Counted from the first letter of the stretch, positions 11,284 through 22,540 are shown. The stretch is 64,000 nt of DNA from Xanthostigma xanthostigma (GCA_963575645.1 OY754468.1:22282465-22346464), one strand, 5' to 3'. A program made the numbers and translations. The notes: generated by a model from the letters alone, not told the origin.

Positions 11284-12199
11284 GAAGCCATTGTTGTAAT
11301 GACTTTAACAGAACTGTATCGAGTAGTTTTTAATTCTATTGAAAACACTTTATTGGAGATGCATTTTTAATTGATTTAATGCTGTAATTAATTTGTAATA
11401 GCAATTTTAGTTTTAAGGACTCTTCATATAGCAAACCAATTCGTGTATAAACACTGCAATTCGTATAGCTGTACGTATATATAAATAAATGGCGCCATAC
11501 AAGTATATAACGTTTTACATTTTTGCTCACATTAGTCGTAGTAAAATGCAATAATATAGGTGCAGTGAATTTCATTAAAAACCTAATTTTCACTAGCAAA
11601 GTACCTAAACACTCGAGATACTACTTAATGCAATGCACAGTACTAAATACTTACGAGTATTTATATGTCTTTTATTTGCGTCTATTCTGTAGAATACTGT
11701 GTAACTGTATATAGAGGACTCTTTCAAGACTGACAACCGAAACCGAGAGTAAATTCATTCGAGAGTTGAAACATTCATTCATTCACCGAAAGTAAAAACA
11801 CATCTCCTATTATTGTCATCACAGATCATGCGAATGAATCATTCGATTATTAAAATTTTTGGAGAAGCAACCTCTCGATTATTAAAATCATTCGATTATT
11901 CCTAAGTTCAATTACGATGTGTCCAATAGATATAACTTTCGAAATTCAACTTGAAAATATTGATTGAATAACTGTATTCCATAGCGCGCATCTGAACTGT
12001 GTCGGAACATTCGATCATCCAGCTCGTTGCCGAGTCTGTACCCGAGCCGATCGTACCGAGTCGATCCGAGTCGATTCAGTGTGTGTGGTGATTAACTCCA
12101 TATAAACAACATTTCAACTGTTTTCACGATTATCAAATTCAATTGCACAATCGTTTTCCTTAAAGTAAAACAAGTACATAATAGCAAATCTTTACTTAC
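11284..12199 (-). other. Unassigned stretch next to neuroligin exon (putative intron)
   Basis: No conserved coding block is visible on either strand, although the next downstream neuroligin exon (beginning in phase 1) should lie to the left of 12200. Short repeats of CATTCGATTATT occur at about 11840-11900. The stretch is probably intronic. Confidence 0.4.
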
Positions 12200-12470
12200 C
12201 GATACTTAAGTATTGTTGGCTACCGGTTTCATAAGTATCCCATGTAAGTCCGCGATATCGCGTCTTCTCTTTGACGGTACCGTAGTCTGTTTTGTGTACA
12301 CGCGGCTCATTGGGATCGCCACTTTTCGCGAAATTAGTGAAGAAGTTGAGCACGGCCTCGGCCACGCCCATATCCTGACGCGTGAAGTTCTGCGGGAAGT
12401 AGGGCATGCCGCCGACAAGTGGCATGCCTAGGATGTACGTGATGTCCTCTCCGCGGACGCTGCCTAAACG
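12200..12470 (-). CDS. Nlg: Neuroligin-like gene, internal exon (third seen here)
   Basis: On the minus strand the exon opens after an acceptor (TTGACAG, 12471-12474 side) and closes at the donor GTAAGT starting at 12199. It reads RLGSVRGEDITYILGMPLVG, then MPYFPQNF, EAVLNFFTNFAKSGDPNEP and, near the end, QQYLSIG. This is the C-terminal part of the cholinesterase-like domain of neuroligins. The family's catalytic histidine would lie in the HGE position, but the sequence here is VRGED, so arginine replaces it. Entry is phase 0 from the exon at 18838-19571 and exit is phase 1. Downstream exons (rest of the domain, stalk, transmembrane segment, cytoplasmic tail) were not found. Which insect neuroligin paralogue it is cannot be decided. 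Confidence 0.88.
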
Positions 12471-12702
12471 CTGTCAATATTGGAAAAAAATCATTTTAGT
12501 AAATATTGAAAAAACAAAATGGCCAAAGTATAATCTGAGTTCAGTTTCGAAAGTTGAGGGTCAGTTACGATTGGCTGTGATTTTACCGTGAACATAATTT
12601 CATTTCATATTAGATAACCAATTTGAGCTCCCACTCATATGGAAAGAATCCGGCTAATTTCTGAAATGGTTTTGTTCAGGAATTGTCTCGATTAGTATAT
12701 AA

Positions 12703-13277
12703 AAAAACGGTAAAGTGCGAGTCGGACTCGTGCACCGAGTGTTTCATACAAACTTGTAGGTATGTAAATAGTTCGTCCATCACGGGAATCGAGTCTCGAA
12801 GATTTTTCCCGCTTAGCCGTTGGAAAACTGTTGTCTCCATACATCGACAACCGTCGCGGTCAGTTTGCCAACTAAGCGCGTAATTGCAATGAGTTCAGAT
12901 GGACTAGTGAACTCTGTATTGTACCTCGCGGCTATATCTGATAGCCTAGTTGTCGTACCGTGTTGTATGCGAGAGTTTTTATATCGTATTGTATAAACAC
13001 ATCGGTAGCGGACGCTTGTTTTGTATTAGAACTGTTACTTTGTACGTGCGTTATTGTTGCAGTTTAAAAATATTATTTTTTTGTGATGTAACTACACGGT
13101 TTTTGGATTTTTCCCTTTCATTGTGCTATAAGACATTGCTTTTTGCCAAATTTCTTGACTATAGGTCAACAGGAAATATCCTATAGGTTTTGATTCCCAA
13201 GAGTCTTGACAGACAGACGGACAACAAAGTGATCCTATAAGGGTTCCTTTGTTCCTTTTGAGCTATGGAACCCTAAA
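12703..13277 (-). mobile_element. Lepidopteran interspersed element, reverse-oriented copy
   Basis: It begins AAACGGTAAAGTGCGAGTCG then GACTCGTGCACCGAGTGTTT and ends GACAGACGGACAACAAAGTG, AGGGTTCC..., TATGGAACCCTAAAAA. These are the reverse of the ends seen at 7776-9272. The interior lacks the GGCGCATGCGC array. It lies inside the neuroligin intron. Confidence 0.6.
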
Positions 13278-13974
13278 AAACAGTTTTCGTTACTTTAAGC
13301 TTGCGATCATGATGGGGGGGCCAATGCAATCGGTTTTTATGTTACATTCGACAGTTACGCGCTGCTCGCAAACTTCAATATATAGCTGCCGCGTGTCGAT
13401 GTCTCCCGTTGTCGAAAGAACATATTTTAGATCAAATAATATAAAGGGTTGTTCTAACGATTGACTACTTTTACCAATAAACATTCGATATTTTTTATTA
13501 TTTCATTATCAGTGATGAAATAAAAATGCAGGTCATAAGCTTACTACTATTCAATTTTAAAGAAAGAAAAAAAAAACAGTTACCATACTTTCCGATAAAT
13601 ATTTGTTGAATGTTAGCGAATTCTTAGAAAATAGAGATACTGTTTGTCATTTCAAGGTGTGAAAGTCTAACAGAACGCTAAAGATACATAGTATTATGCA
13701 TACCTTTACCTATAGATATGTAAAGCACGTTTTATCTTTGTTTTGTTACAAGCTTGATTCATGTTACGGCTTATTTTAGGTGGGAAATAACAAAACATAA
13801 ACGTATGTATATAAGGTTAGTGCTAAACATAGCCAACCCCTTTTAACTAAAAGTGTATTATTTATGAATACATACATTGTTTTGTGATTTTTCAGTTTTG
13901 TGAATAAAATAAATTTTGTTCAGAATTTTTGATTTTGTATTATTGAGTGAAACCATGTTATGATTGGAAGTGAT

Positions 13975-14121
13975 AGCTCTGTTCCGACCTCTCTCCAAAC
14001 GGTAATATTAACGTCACAGTCTTGAGCAATAGCTAAAACGAAATCGTTTGTATCGGTTATTGAGCTACTGCGCAAGACTATGACGATAATATTACTGTTC
14101 GCAGAGAGATTGGAACAGAGC
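13975..14121. mobile_element. Foldback MITE family B
   Basis: AGCTCTGTTCCGACCTCTCT then CCAAACGGTAATATTAACGT is mirrored by AATATTACTGTTCGCAGAGA then GATTGGAACAGAGC. The whole ~147-bp unit is a long imperfect hairpin. Relatives are at 28487-28652, 36463-36630 and 61038-61180 (shared core: CGGTAA...ACTGCGCAAGACT). Confidence 0.65.
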
Positions 14122-15131
14122 AAATATAGCACGACATTTTGAAAAAACTTTTTTGTTTCTTTTGTTTTGCTTCTACATAATATTTAATTAAGATAAAATT
14201 AACAACATAGGCATATGATACCAATTTTTGTTAATATAGAGTGACAATAATCTGTTCTGTGGGTGACTGGTAATTATTCGTATTCGTCTCGGGAGCAGAA
14301 ACTATGACTAATTTGGAATGACTTAACCTTATCACTTGGGGGTCGGAAAAGCGTTATTTTTTATGATAATGACACTTCTGTGAGGAATTTTTGTTTTATT
14401 TTTTTATTTATTACATAAAATCTAACAGTAAATTTCGTGGTTTTTAGCTTTAGAACGGTTGGCCAATTAGTAAGCCAGATCATGGAAAAATTCAGGCCAA
14501 AAAGTGAGAATATTTTTGCTTTTTAACTTTTAACTCTCAAAATTCGGATTTTTGTAAAAAGAAAACCGAAGTAGATTTTCCCAAGTAATATCCCAAGTAA
14601 ATCATTCCAAATCTCTTCTCTCGAGAGGAATATGAGCAATTGCCGATCACCTGTATATAGCTTTTTCAAGGCAATATATACAAAAGTTCTAATAATAACT
14701 ATACGACCACATTTCCAATATATACTCTCAATTTAGGGGTTAATACGAAAAATAAAAAAAACTAAGTTGTAAATTTGTAATAACACAGAGAATAAAAATC
14801 TATGAAAAGTGAGAAAAAAAGAACGGTAAATTAAAATGTTTGCATCGCAATATTGATAAATAAAATATTTTTATCTACCGCTATTATATTGTCTGGCTAC
14901 GACCGTTGGATCAACAGCGTAACATTTTTAATACTCGCGCGCCGTTATTGCAGATGTTCAAGTGTCCAACGCTTTGTTGTGAGCGATAAATTCTTATATA
15001 TATAATATACACGCTCACGTGTTTATTACATCCCGACAGTCGACACCGGTTTTCTAAACTATTATAATTTGTAAACGCTTTCAGGCAAAGACGGTGCGAG
15101 GCGTGGGCAAAGTGAGTCACCGCTAGGGTTA

Positions 15132-15389
15132 CCCAGCCCCGGATCTAAGGGGGGGTAAACCGGGGCACCCGCCCCGGGCGGCAGTTTCAGGGAGCGCCAA
15201 AATCATGATTCTGTCCTTTTTCCGATTTACTCAATCTGCTTGTTTTCTGACGGTTTCCTGTTCACGAAAAATGCCAACTATTATATATTTGTGGGGTTTT
15301 TTAAGTAATATATCTCAAACGATGGAGAGAGGGGGCGCCATTATCAAGTTTCTGCCCCGGTTCGAAAAAATCCTAGATCCGGGGCTGGG
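15132..15389. mobile_element. 258-bp MITE with perfect 16-bp GC-rich TIRs
   Basis: CCCAGCCCCGGATCTA at 15132-15147 is exactly inverted as TAGATCCGGGGCTGGG at 15374-15389. GGTTA abuts both ends (one side overlapping the TIR), which may be the target duplication. The interior holds a CCCGCCCCGGGCGG segment and no coding region. It lies in the neuroligin intron. Confidence 0.7.
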
Positions 15390-15760
15390 GTTACCAGGTG
15401 TCCGACTTTTTAGGTCGTGTCCGACCAAATATTTACCTGTCCGGCTTTTGCTAGGCTTTTGGTCTGTGTACTGTAATTATAGACTTTTTGATATATTTCA
15501 AGAGTTTAAAAATTGTTATATTTTTTAATAAAGATCTTTTTTGTTTAATCCAAAAGAAGGGATATATTTTTAATTTGGTTAACGAAAACTTAGTTTTTTG
15601 TATTTTTTTAAAAGGGAGCTAAATTTGTTTGTTTGTTGCTTTTTTTAAAATTTATCCACTGACAGTCTACAGAAGACTGAACATTTTTCACTTCAACATT
15701 GGCGTAGCAAGGGGGGGGGGGGCAAGTGGGCCTGGCCCACCCTAGAATATTAATTCTTTA

Positions 15761-15965
15761 GTTAAAGTAGTGTTGATCGAATATTAAGATGAAGGAAGGT
15801 TTTGGTTGAGGATCATAAAATAAGCTTTAGCAGTGTTTCGCTAGTGGCCAACGTTTCGAAAAATTTATTTCTTCCCTGAAGATGAAAATAAATTTTTCGA
15901 AACGTTGGCCACTAGCGAAACACTGGTAAAGCTTATTTTATGATTCTCAACCAATACCTTCCTTC
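15761..15965 (+). mobile_element. Palindromic Penelope-like insertion with 14-bp direct repeats
   Basis: ATATTAATTCTTTA at 15747-15760 recurs at 15966-15979 and brackets the insertion. Inside, GAAGGAAGGTTTTGGTTGAG... is mirrored by ...CTCAACCAATACCTTCCTTC. The arms are ~80 bp and contain GTTTCGCTAGTGGCCAACG and its complement around a ~15-nt centre. The centre holds CCCTGAAGATG and the right arm CGAAACGTTGG. I associate such CTGAnGA...CGAAACGT sequences with Penelope-like element ends; the class is inferred. Confidence 0.6.
15871..15910 (+). ncRNA. Hammerhead-ribozyme-like core
   Basis: The order is CC, CTGAAGA, U, a GAAAA/UUUUC helix II, GAAA, CGUU, GG. This matches the hammerhead scheme CUGANGA - helix II - GAAA - NUH, with a 2-bp helix I (CC/GG) next to the core. 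One extra U stands between CUGAAGA and helix II, which is not canonical. Activity is unproven. Neighbours: the centre of the palindromic insertion 15761-15965. Confidence 0.4.
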
Positions 15966-18202
15966 ATATTAATTCTTTACGTACAAATAACAAAATAAAT
16001 CTACAATAATCTACATATTTTCTTTGTCGTAAAATTTCTCCAGAAAGTCGTGTTGATAGATTTCGCTTCTATGAACAGTTTTCAAATTATGTGTAAATGG
16101 CAGCTGGTAATAGTAGGTAGAGAATTAAAAAATCTCGCTCTAAGCTTTATAGTTTATATCGAGGATTTTTCGGGAACAAAGAAGGAGCGAGTTTCTCGAG
16201 ACACTATATTTAGAATAAGCGAAACACTGGCTTTTTAAGCTTTTTTGTCTCGTAAATTATTTGTTAACTAGGAAAATCCAACGATTTCATATGTTATATT
16301 AAACTATATAAACAATATTTGATTCAACAGATTTCCGAAATAAAGTGTAGGGACTAGGTGGTAAATTTATTATAATTTTATAGAAAAGTGTGAGATTTCG
16401 ACGTGAAAAATCGTACCTATTTCTGGTTTGTAGTAATAATGTGATATTTCATCAGGAATAATTTAAGTCTTGGATATATCATTTGCTTATTTACCATTAG
16501 GTAAGGTAAATTTTCTGGGACAGGGTCTTCTAGGTTACATAGTGCAATAGTATTTTTATAGCTGACACCATTTTTGGAAACTATTATCGTTTAAATGCGC
16601 TTTATGGACAAGTTTAATAGAAAAGTGGCTATTATAGTTGAAGTTTTGTTGTCGGTCATAAACTCTATTTGCCTCACGTATTTATTATATGGGCGACACA
16701 TGCTTTGTTAACTACTCTCTCTTACTAAGCGCTTTTAACAAGTTTAAAAAAAATGTATTTTAGTCTGGCTTTTATTATAGGAGTACGCAATATTTCAGAA
16801 TTTCAGTAATAATTAATTTCATCCAAAAAATGGATGAAAAAGTAAAAAAAAAAAACAGGATTGCAAAGCTATAATTAATATCTAATATCGTACAATTCAA
16901 CGTTCCAGCCTTGAAAGCCTATTTTTTTTAATTTTTCACTATAAGAACAAAGTTCCAGCTATCAGGAAAGCGTGAGTGGTTAATGTTCTGTCCAAAATAA
17001 CCCCCCTCCCGTAAATTTTAAACTAGCATGTTTAATATCTACCCTTTACAATATGTAAATTTTTATAAGTAATAGTTAACCTATAGCATAACCCACCAAA
17101 ATTTATTCCACCGTCAACGACTGTCAGAAGTTAAAAACCTTATACAATAACTCAGTATATTATATAATAATAATCGAAGTGACGTATATAGGATCAGACA
17201 GGTGGGGTATGTTTCTGTTGACTGCGTACTAAGAATTCAACAAACATTATAAAAAACAGGTTTTCAAGGGTATCATTTTTGAGGTGAAACTTCCTTAGGC
17301 GTCTGGACTAGACGAAAATTGAAGCGCTTCTCCTTCTCCGACTTCAACTGGTAGTTGAGAAGAAAGAGTCGGAGAATCGTTTCTACTCTCTCTAACAAAG
17401 CGACATTTGCTCTGTTCAAGCATGCGCAGTGCGTACTGTGTGTATACGTAGTATTTTCTCTAGCCGCGGTGACAAATTCCACATAACAATTTCCTAATCC
17501 TTAAATAATAAAATCGTTAACGAATCTGGAACCTAAGAAGTTTCACTTCCCGCATACTTTCTTATTTAGTCTGGGTCTGAAAGCCGAGAGGTTACGCACG
17601 GTTGAATCTCAGACCTTTGATTTAATGATGCCATAAATGCCTCAAACTAACAAAAATCAATAAAATATGACCTATGCATACATCTTGCGAAAGATAGGTA
17701 CAGTCTTTCTGTTACATTAAATGTTTTAATAGTATATTTTCTGTGTTATTAAACCGTTCAAAGACGGGTAGTGTATACGAGTTGTAGAGATCAAGCGTGG
17801 GGGTGGAGGTGGGGATGCCGGCCGAGGATAGGTAAGTGTCTTCAGGCAGTATAATAAAGGTGAGATATAGACAGGTATATAAAGGATTAGACATTATGGT
17901 TCATAAAATCAAGACGAGAGCCGGTGTAAAACAGAGCTCCCGCAAGTGAATAACGGGATTAATGTTGGCAAACATTTGCGCGCTTACCGTGTAGGCATAA
18001 AGAATAACGGGGCCACTCTACTCACTTTCTCAGAATTCCAAAATCGTCTAACATTACACGTCTATCAGTGACGGACTTACCTATTTATTAAGAGTAGGCC
18101 GTTAAATTTCTGCTACCTCTGAAGTGAACTTTTTTTACTTTTTCGTCAATAATGTCGTATAGTTAGGGAACTAGTGACGATTTTACTTATAATACTTCTT
18201 CG

Positions 18203-18713
18203 AAACCTGAGTTTTTGTACATTCATTAAGGGTACTACCCTGAACGTAAAAACCATAGTCTGGCAGCTGAGACCAGGGACAATGCGTGGATGGACCCGGT
18301 CAAAGATGTCAAACTGGAGGTATTTAATCATGTTTGAAATTTCCTGATGCCCTTGAGCACAAAAACTCAAGTCTGGCATTTCGTATCCGGGACAACCCCC
18401 GTCTGGCAAAGGGTTGAAAATGTCAAAATTCGTAGCTCCGTAGCTCATCCTTAGTGAAATATTTGAGGGAGTTGCGAGTTTTGACATGTTCAACCCTTTG
18501 CCAGACGGGTACGAAATGCCAGACTTAAGTTTTTGTGCCCAAGGGCACCTGAACTTATCGCTCAGGAAATTTCAAACATGATTAAATATACCTCCGCCTT
18601 CAGTTTTACATCTTTGACCGGGTTCATCCACGCATTGTACCTGATCTCAGCTGCCAGACTGTGGTTTTTACGTTCAGGGTAGTGCCCTTATGAATGTACA
18701 AAAACTCAGGTTT
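18203..18713. mobile_element. Foldback element with ~230-bp arms in the neuroligin intron
   Basis: AAACCTGAGTTTTTGTACAT at 18203 is mirrored by ATGTACAAAAACTCAGGTTT at the right end. Inner blocks are mirrored too: GTCTGGCAGCTGAGA, GACCCGGTCAAAGATGT, CATTTCGTA, CCGTCTGGCAAAGGGTTGAA. The loop is about 18440-18480. Arm identity is high but clearly imperfect. No coding or target duplication is recognised. Confidence 0.75.
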
Positions 18714-18837
18714 GAGGAAATAGCTAACTAGTAGATCACGTTTGTACGGAGTCCAAGTTTATTTCAAACACGGAATGACGTTCAGCGGTTTTGCTGTATC
18801 ACTTTCTATTAAATTAATAATTATTGATAATAAATAC

Positions 18838-19571
18838 CTGAGGATAATCGCTGTCCTTTGTTTGGTAACCGAAATGAAAGAAGTACGTTTTTGCCCCTCG
18901 TCTAGCATGTAGATAAGCGACTCTAATCAATGGCGAAACGGTATGTCCGTCGCTCAGTGCTTCCATTGTCGAGTCTCTGATGTTGATCGGATGTTGTATC
19001 GGCTTATCCCAGTCGGTATACTCGTTTCTTACGGCTGAAAAGATTTCGTTCAAGTGATAAACGTACGCGTTTCTTATGTAAGTTCTGAGTACACGGTTTC
19101 TCTGGTCCTCCTCGAATCCATACTGTATGTCGTTCGCATTGAAATCATTGTAGCTCTCCGTGGTCGTCGTCCCTAACATCAATTCGCATGTGATAAAGCT
19201 TTCGCTCGCGTGTTCCATCGCGTACGCCGGATCAGGGGTGTACCCGTCGACGGGAATGAACGGTGCGTATCTTGGCATGAATCTTACGCTGTCCAATCGT
19301 ACGTCTAACAGTGACTGTAACGGTTTGGTACGCAGACATGGCGCTATGTCGTCGTCTTTGTCGCTAGATGAAGCTGTCGACGACGTGCTCGCCGGCTGTG
19401 ATGATTGCTTCATTGTTGTCTTACTGGGTAATGTCGATTGTTGCAGCTGGTGCGTGACTGGCAGACAACCTAATTGCTGACCTACTGTTGTACGCAACGT
19501 GTCTGGGTTGTGAACTGTTGCCCAGGGACTCAATGCTGAACCACTTAATAATACGACACGAGTGAATAAAC
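18838..19571 (-). CDS. Nlg: Neuroligin-like gene, internal exon (second seen here)
   Basis: The acceptor TTTCCAG precedes 19571 and the donor CAG|GTATTT ends the exon at 18838; 734 bp, phase 1 to phase 0. The translation starts GLFTRVVLLSGSALSPWATV, which is diagnostic of neuroligins, then LGCL, a Ser/Thr-rich insert (SSQPASTSSTASSSDKDDD), DIAPCLRTKPLQSLLDV, a RYAPFIPVDG block, ITCELMLGTTTTESYNDF and YTDWDKPIQHP. It ends YFFHFGYQTKDSDYPQ, which joins directly to RLGSVRGED in the next exon. The region is the middle of the extracellular cholinesterase-like domain. The Ser-rich insert is longer than I expect for the family. Residues at the esterase acidic position cannot be judged without an alignment. 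Confidence 0.9.
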
Positions 19572-19743
19572 CTGGAAAGAAAAATATTTTAATGCTTGGT
19601 TGTAGCGGTCCTTTTAACGTTTTACTTATTTTATTTGTAATCCTGACAATTATGCATAAGTATCAGCTGGTAATGGTAGGTAGAGTTGAAAATTTGGCCA
19701 CCCCTAGGATAAAATCGTTGCTACGCCTATGATGTAGATACAG

Positions 19744-19873
19744 TTTGCTATGATCGTTCAGAAACACACACTGTTACAACGCTTTTTTAGAAAAAAATAT
19801 TTCTTCTCTTAAAAATATTTTTTTCTAATATTGCGTTGTAACAATGGGTGTTTTTTTAACAATCATAGCAAAA
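19744..19873. mobile_element. 130-bp foldback MITE
   Basis: TTTGCTATGATCGTTCAGAA then ACACACACTGTTACAACGC is mirrored by GCGTTGTAACAATGGGTGT then TTTTTTAACAATCATAGCAAA. The centre AAAAATATTTCTTCTCTTAA also folds. Non-coding; it lies in the 1.2-kb neuroligin intron. Confidence 0.7.
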
Positions 19874-20200
19874 TGTAGCTACATGTTACTGTTATTTAAA
19901 TAGTTTACTAATCGGTGCTGGTATAAAAATTGACAATATGTTTATTAAATATAGGAAAATAAAAAAATCAAAATTGGCATCTATTTTACAAAAGTAATTT
20001 TTTATTGATACGCTTGTCATAATTATAAACGAAGAACAAAAAAAAATAAAATAAAATAACACAACTCTCTATACTAAAAATATTTTTGAGGCAAGTCCTT
20101 TTTAGATTTTTTATTAAAATTTTCAAGTATATTTTTTTTTTTTATTATGTGTTTGGAAAGATAATATGATGGCAAAGTAAAATATAGACTTGCTTTCTTA

Positions 20201-20664
20201 AGGCCCTTGCACACGAGGCTGGAAACACTGCTTGGACTTCTGCTAGCCGTTAGGTTGGGTACAAGGCTGGAAATGGCGTCACTGCGGACTCGGCTGCTAG
20301 CTCGCAAGATAGACTTTAAAACTAGAACATGGGCTATTTTTTTTGCTTATAGGTTCTCTGCTGGCTCTGAGCAAGAAACAACCAGGAAACAGTATCTAGT
20401 GGCGTGCAGGGCGATATGAACAAACGCCCACAAACTAACATAGCGTCATTCTGCTCAGAGTCAGACAGCAGACACGTTTTGCTCTGTATTTATATTTGAA
20501 CTGTCACTGCGGGCGTACGAGATCTATTTCCAAAACAAGCTTGAAAAGACGTGTCGTGTGAAGCGAGCACATAAAAGCAATTAAGAAAACCAGCACTAGA
20601 AAACTATATTAGTCAAATCTAGCGAGGAATCTAGCGAAAAATCCAACCTCTTGTGCAGCGACCC
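20201..20664 (+). mobile_element. MITE family A copy
   Basis: It begins AGGCCCTTGCACACGAGGCT and ends AACCTCTTGTGCAGCGACCC, imperfect inverted termini shared with the copies at 4276 and 25571. The interior has CGTGTGAAGCGAGCACATAA and CAGTATCT. TTA stands on both sides (20198-20200 and 20665-20667), compatible with a PIF/Harbinger-type 3-bp duplication. It is inside the neuroligin intron. Confidence 0.7.
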
Positions 20665-20767
20665 TTACATCAAGCCAGTCTAAATTGTTGAATAAAGAAA
20701 TAAAAGATGTGTCACATAGATGCTTTGAAATAGATACGTCATATCTACTTATAAATGTTTACCGTAC

Positions 20768-20971
20768 CTTTTGCTAACGATGAAATCAACAAGAGATTAA
20801 CAAGGGCAGCACCAGTATCATGTCCCAGAAGAGTAACCCTAGTAGGATCTCCGCCAAAAGCTGAAATATTATCGCGTACCCATCTAAGGGCTGCAGCAAT
20901 GTCCCACAATGCCAAATTACCACCAGACGTCGAGTTTTTTGGAAACGGGGTTGTACGTGTTTTCAGAAAAC
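20768..20971 (-). CDS. Nlg: Neuroligin-like gene, internal exon (first seen here)
   Basis: The acceptor TTTCAG precedes 20971 and the donor AAAG|GTACGG ends the exon; 204 bp, phase 1 in and out. It reads FLKTRTTPFPKNS, GGNLALWDIAAALRWVRDNI, FGGDPTRVTLLGHDTGAALV and LLISSLAKG. This covers the nucleophile-elbow region of the cholinesterase-like fold. In active esterases the motif is GESAG; here it is GHDTG, so the nucleophilic serine is Asp, as expected for a non-enzymatic neuroligin. The last codon is completed by the exon at 18838-19571 (AK-G-LFTR). The upstream exon, which should end ...NYRLG(I/V)LG, was not found to the right. Confidence 0.9.
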
Positions 20972-21072
20972 CTGAAACAAACGAAAAAAACAGTTACATA
21001 ACGTATCTACTATTTAATAATTTCATAAAATCTTTTTTATTTTTACCGTACGTGGTGGCATTTTTAACATGA

Positions 21073-21784
21073 ATAATATAATTTAATGGGGAACTTTTGT
21101 CGTTTTTTATTTTAAATTAACAAGATTTAGGTGCATTTCTATTAGACATGATAAAATCTATCATATTTATATACGGCATCTTTTGAGGTACAAATTTTAG
21201 TTTGGTCAGTTTTATTGCATTTTAATTTATAATTAAACAGTTTGAAAACTTCAGACACAATTAAACTTTTAAACTTCACACTTCAGATTGCCGGTGTTAT
21301 CTTAATTCATAAAACCAAACAGCACAAAGCGATAGGGAGGGGAGAAAGAAAGAGATAGGCAGATGTCGAGTGACAAAGAGCAAAAGAGCATTATTATAAA
21401 ATAAACTCACAATCTCTGTGTGTCAGAGAGTTGGCAAAGTTTGGCTCTGGTACATGGGAACTTGAAAGTTTGTTTTTATCAGTTCCGCACCGCTTACAGT
21501 GGAGCGACTCAGTTTGAAATAGAGGCAAATGCAAACATGTTGTCTCATTACTTAAAACTTATTGCTGCTAAGCAGATCCTTTTGATCATTTTCAATAGTA
21601 CGATTATACTGAGAAATAAACTCGTCCTTATTATAGAGAACCATACAATCAAAAACCATACAGGCGTATAACTTTTGTGTTTAGAAATACAACTCCTTTG
21701 TTCTTAGGCATTCAACTAAAAATCAAATTCTGAAGAAAAATTGTACCTCATAGAATTTACGACAGGTTATTATTAAATTGTGCT
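21073..21784. other. Unassigned AT-rich stretch, putative neuroligin intron
   Basis: No exon-like block, repeat pair or RNA gene was recognised. Open frames here are short and have no family resemblance. Confidence 0.4.
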
Positions 21785-22540
21785 GAATGTTTATTACCTA
21801 CAAGCCGCTACCCGCGGCTCCACAGGCAATTGAAATGAAACACGACAGCAACGATATTAGTGGAGGATTCGGCTTCATCATATTATTGCAGTGCCACTTA
21901 TTAAATGTGAAATTTGAAATCCCACTGAGAGATGGTTTTGCAAAAACGCTGAATGAAACGCGTAATTCTTTATTTCTTATCAAAAGCCGAAATATGAATT
22001 TTCATATCTCCAATTTGCGAAATAATGGGTTCCCCATACAAACTTTCCACCCTATTTTACCCTCTTTAGGTTTTTTTTTGAGACAAAAGATAGTCAATAA
22101 CTAGTATCCGACCGAAGCCGAAGACGATTAATCGGCTATTACCACAAGCTTCGGCCGAAGACGAAGACTTAAGAAATTCAGTTTTAATTCGCTAAAACTG
22201 ATATCAGCTACAATTAATAATATAAATGATTTTAAAATTTTTAAATTTAAGGTTTACATTGACTATATTATATAAAAGATATAGAAGTCGCCACGTTCAT
22301 CGCGCTCTCGCTCATTCGTAACAGTTCGTAATATTTCGGCGCTTGTTAGAAAGCTTCAGTTTCGGCCAAAATCGGGCGAAGGTGGGTTTTTTTGGCCAAA
22401 GGCGAAGTTTCGGTCGGACACTACCTATAACCTTTCTCAGAATTCAATTTATCTTCTTGCCAAATTTTATTGAAATCTGTTCAGCGGCTTAGGCGTGAAA
22501 CGGTAACAGACACATTTATAATATTGGTATGGATTATTTT
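21785..22540 (-). mobile_element. RTE/SINE-like lepidopteran repeat, interrupted
   Basis: On the minus strand it reads GTGTCTGTTACCGTTTCACG then CCTAAGCCGCTGAACAG, AATAAAATTTGGCAAGAAGAT, CTATCTTTTGTCTC, GGGGAACCCATT, ATGAAAATTCATATTTCGGC and ends near GAGCCGCGGGTAGCGGCTTG. The same modules in the same order occur at 48310-48545 on the plus strand. It is interrupted by the MITE at 22104-22431. It is non-coding. Confidence 0.6.
22104..22431. mobile_element. MITE with TCCGACCGAA termini
   Basis: TAGTATCCGACCGAAGCCGA on the left is mirrored by AAGTTTCGGTCGGACACTA on the right. The interior has CTTCGGCCGAAGACGAAGAC and TTTCGGCCAAA repeats. It splits the RTE/SINE-like repeat at 21785-22540. The exact duplication is unclear. 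Confidence 0.55.

Larger units (their letters stand above)
12471..18837 (-). other. Neuroligin intron, 6,367 bp
   Basis: It is bounded by the donor CAG|GTATTT at 18837 and the acceptor TTGACAG at 12471. It contains a partial lepidopteran element (12703-13277), MITE family B (13975-14121), a GC-rich MITE (15132-15389), a palindromic insertion with a ribozyme-like core (15761-15965) and a 510-bp inverted repeat (18203-18713). Between them (13300-13970, 14130-15130, 15980-18200) I see only unassigned AT-rich sequence. Confidence 0.8.
19572..20767 (-). other. Neuroligin intron, 1,196 bp
   Basis: It runs from the donor AAAG|GTACGG at 20767 to the acceptor TTTCCAG at 19572. It contains a small foldback (19744-19873) and MITE family A (20201-20664). 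The remainder is AT-rich without further features. Confidence 0.8.

Noticed and set aside
12206-12418. Alternative minus-strand frame over the neuroligin exon
   Set aside because: The other frame joins in phase with the neighbouring exons and matches the family.
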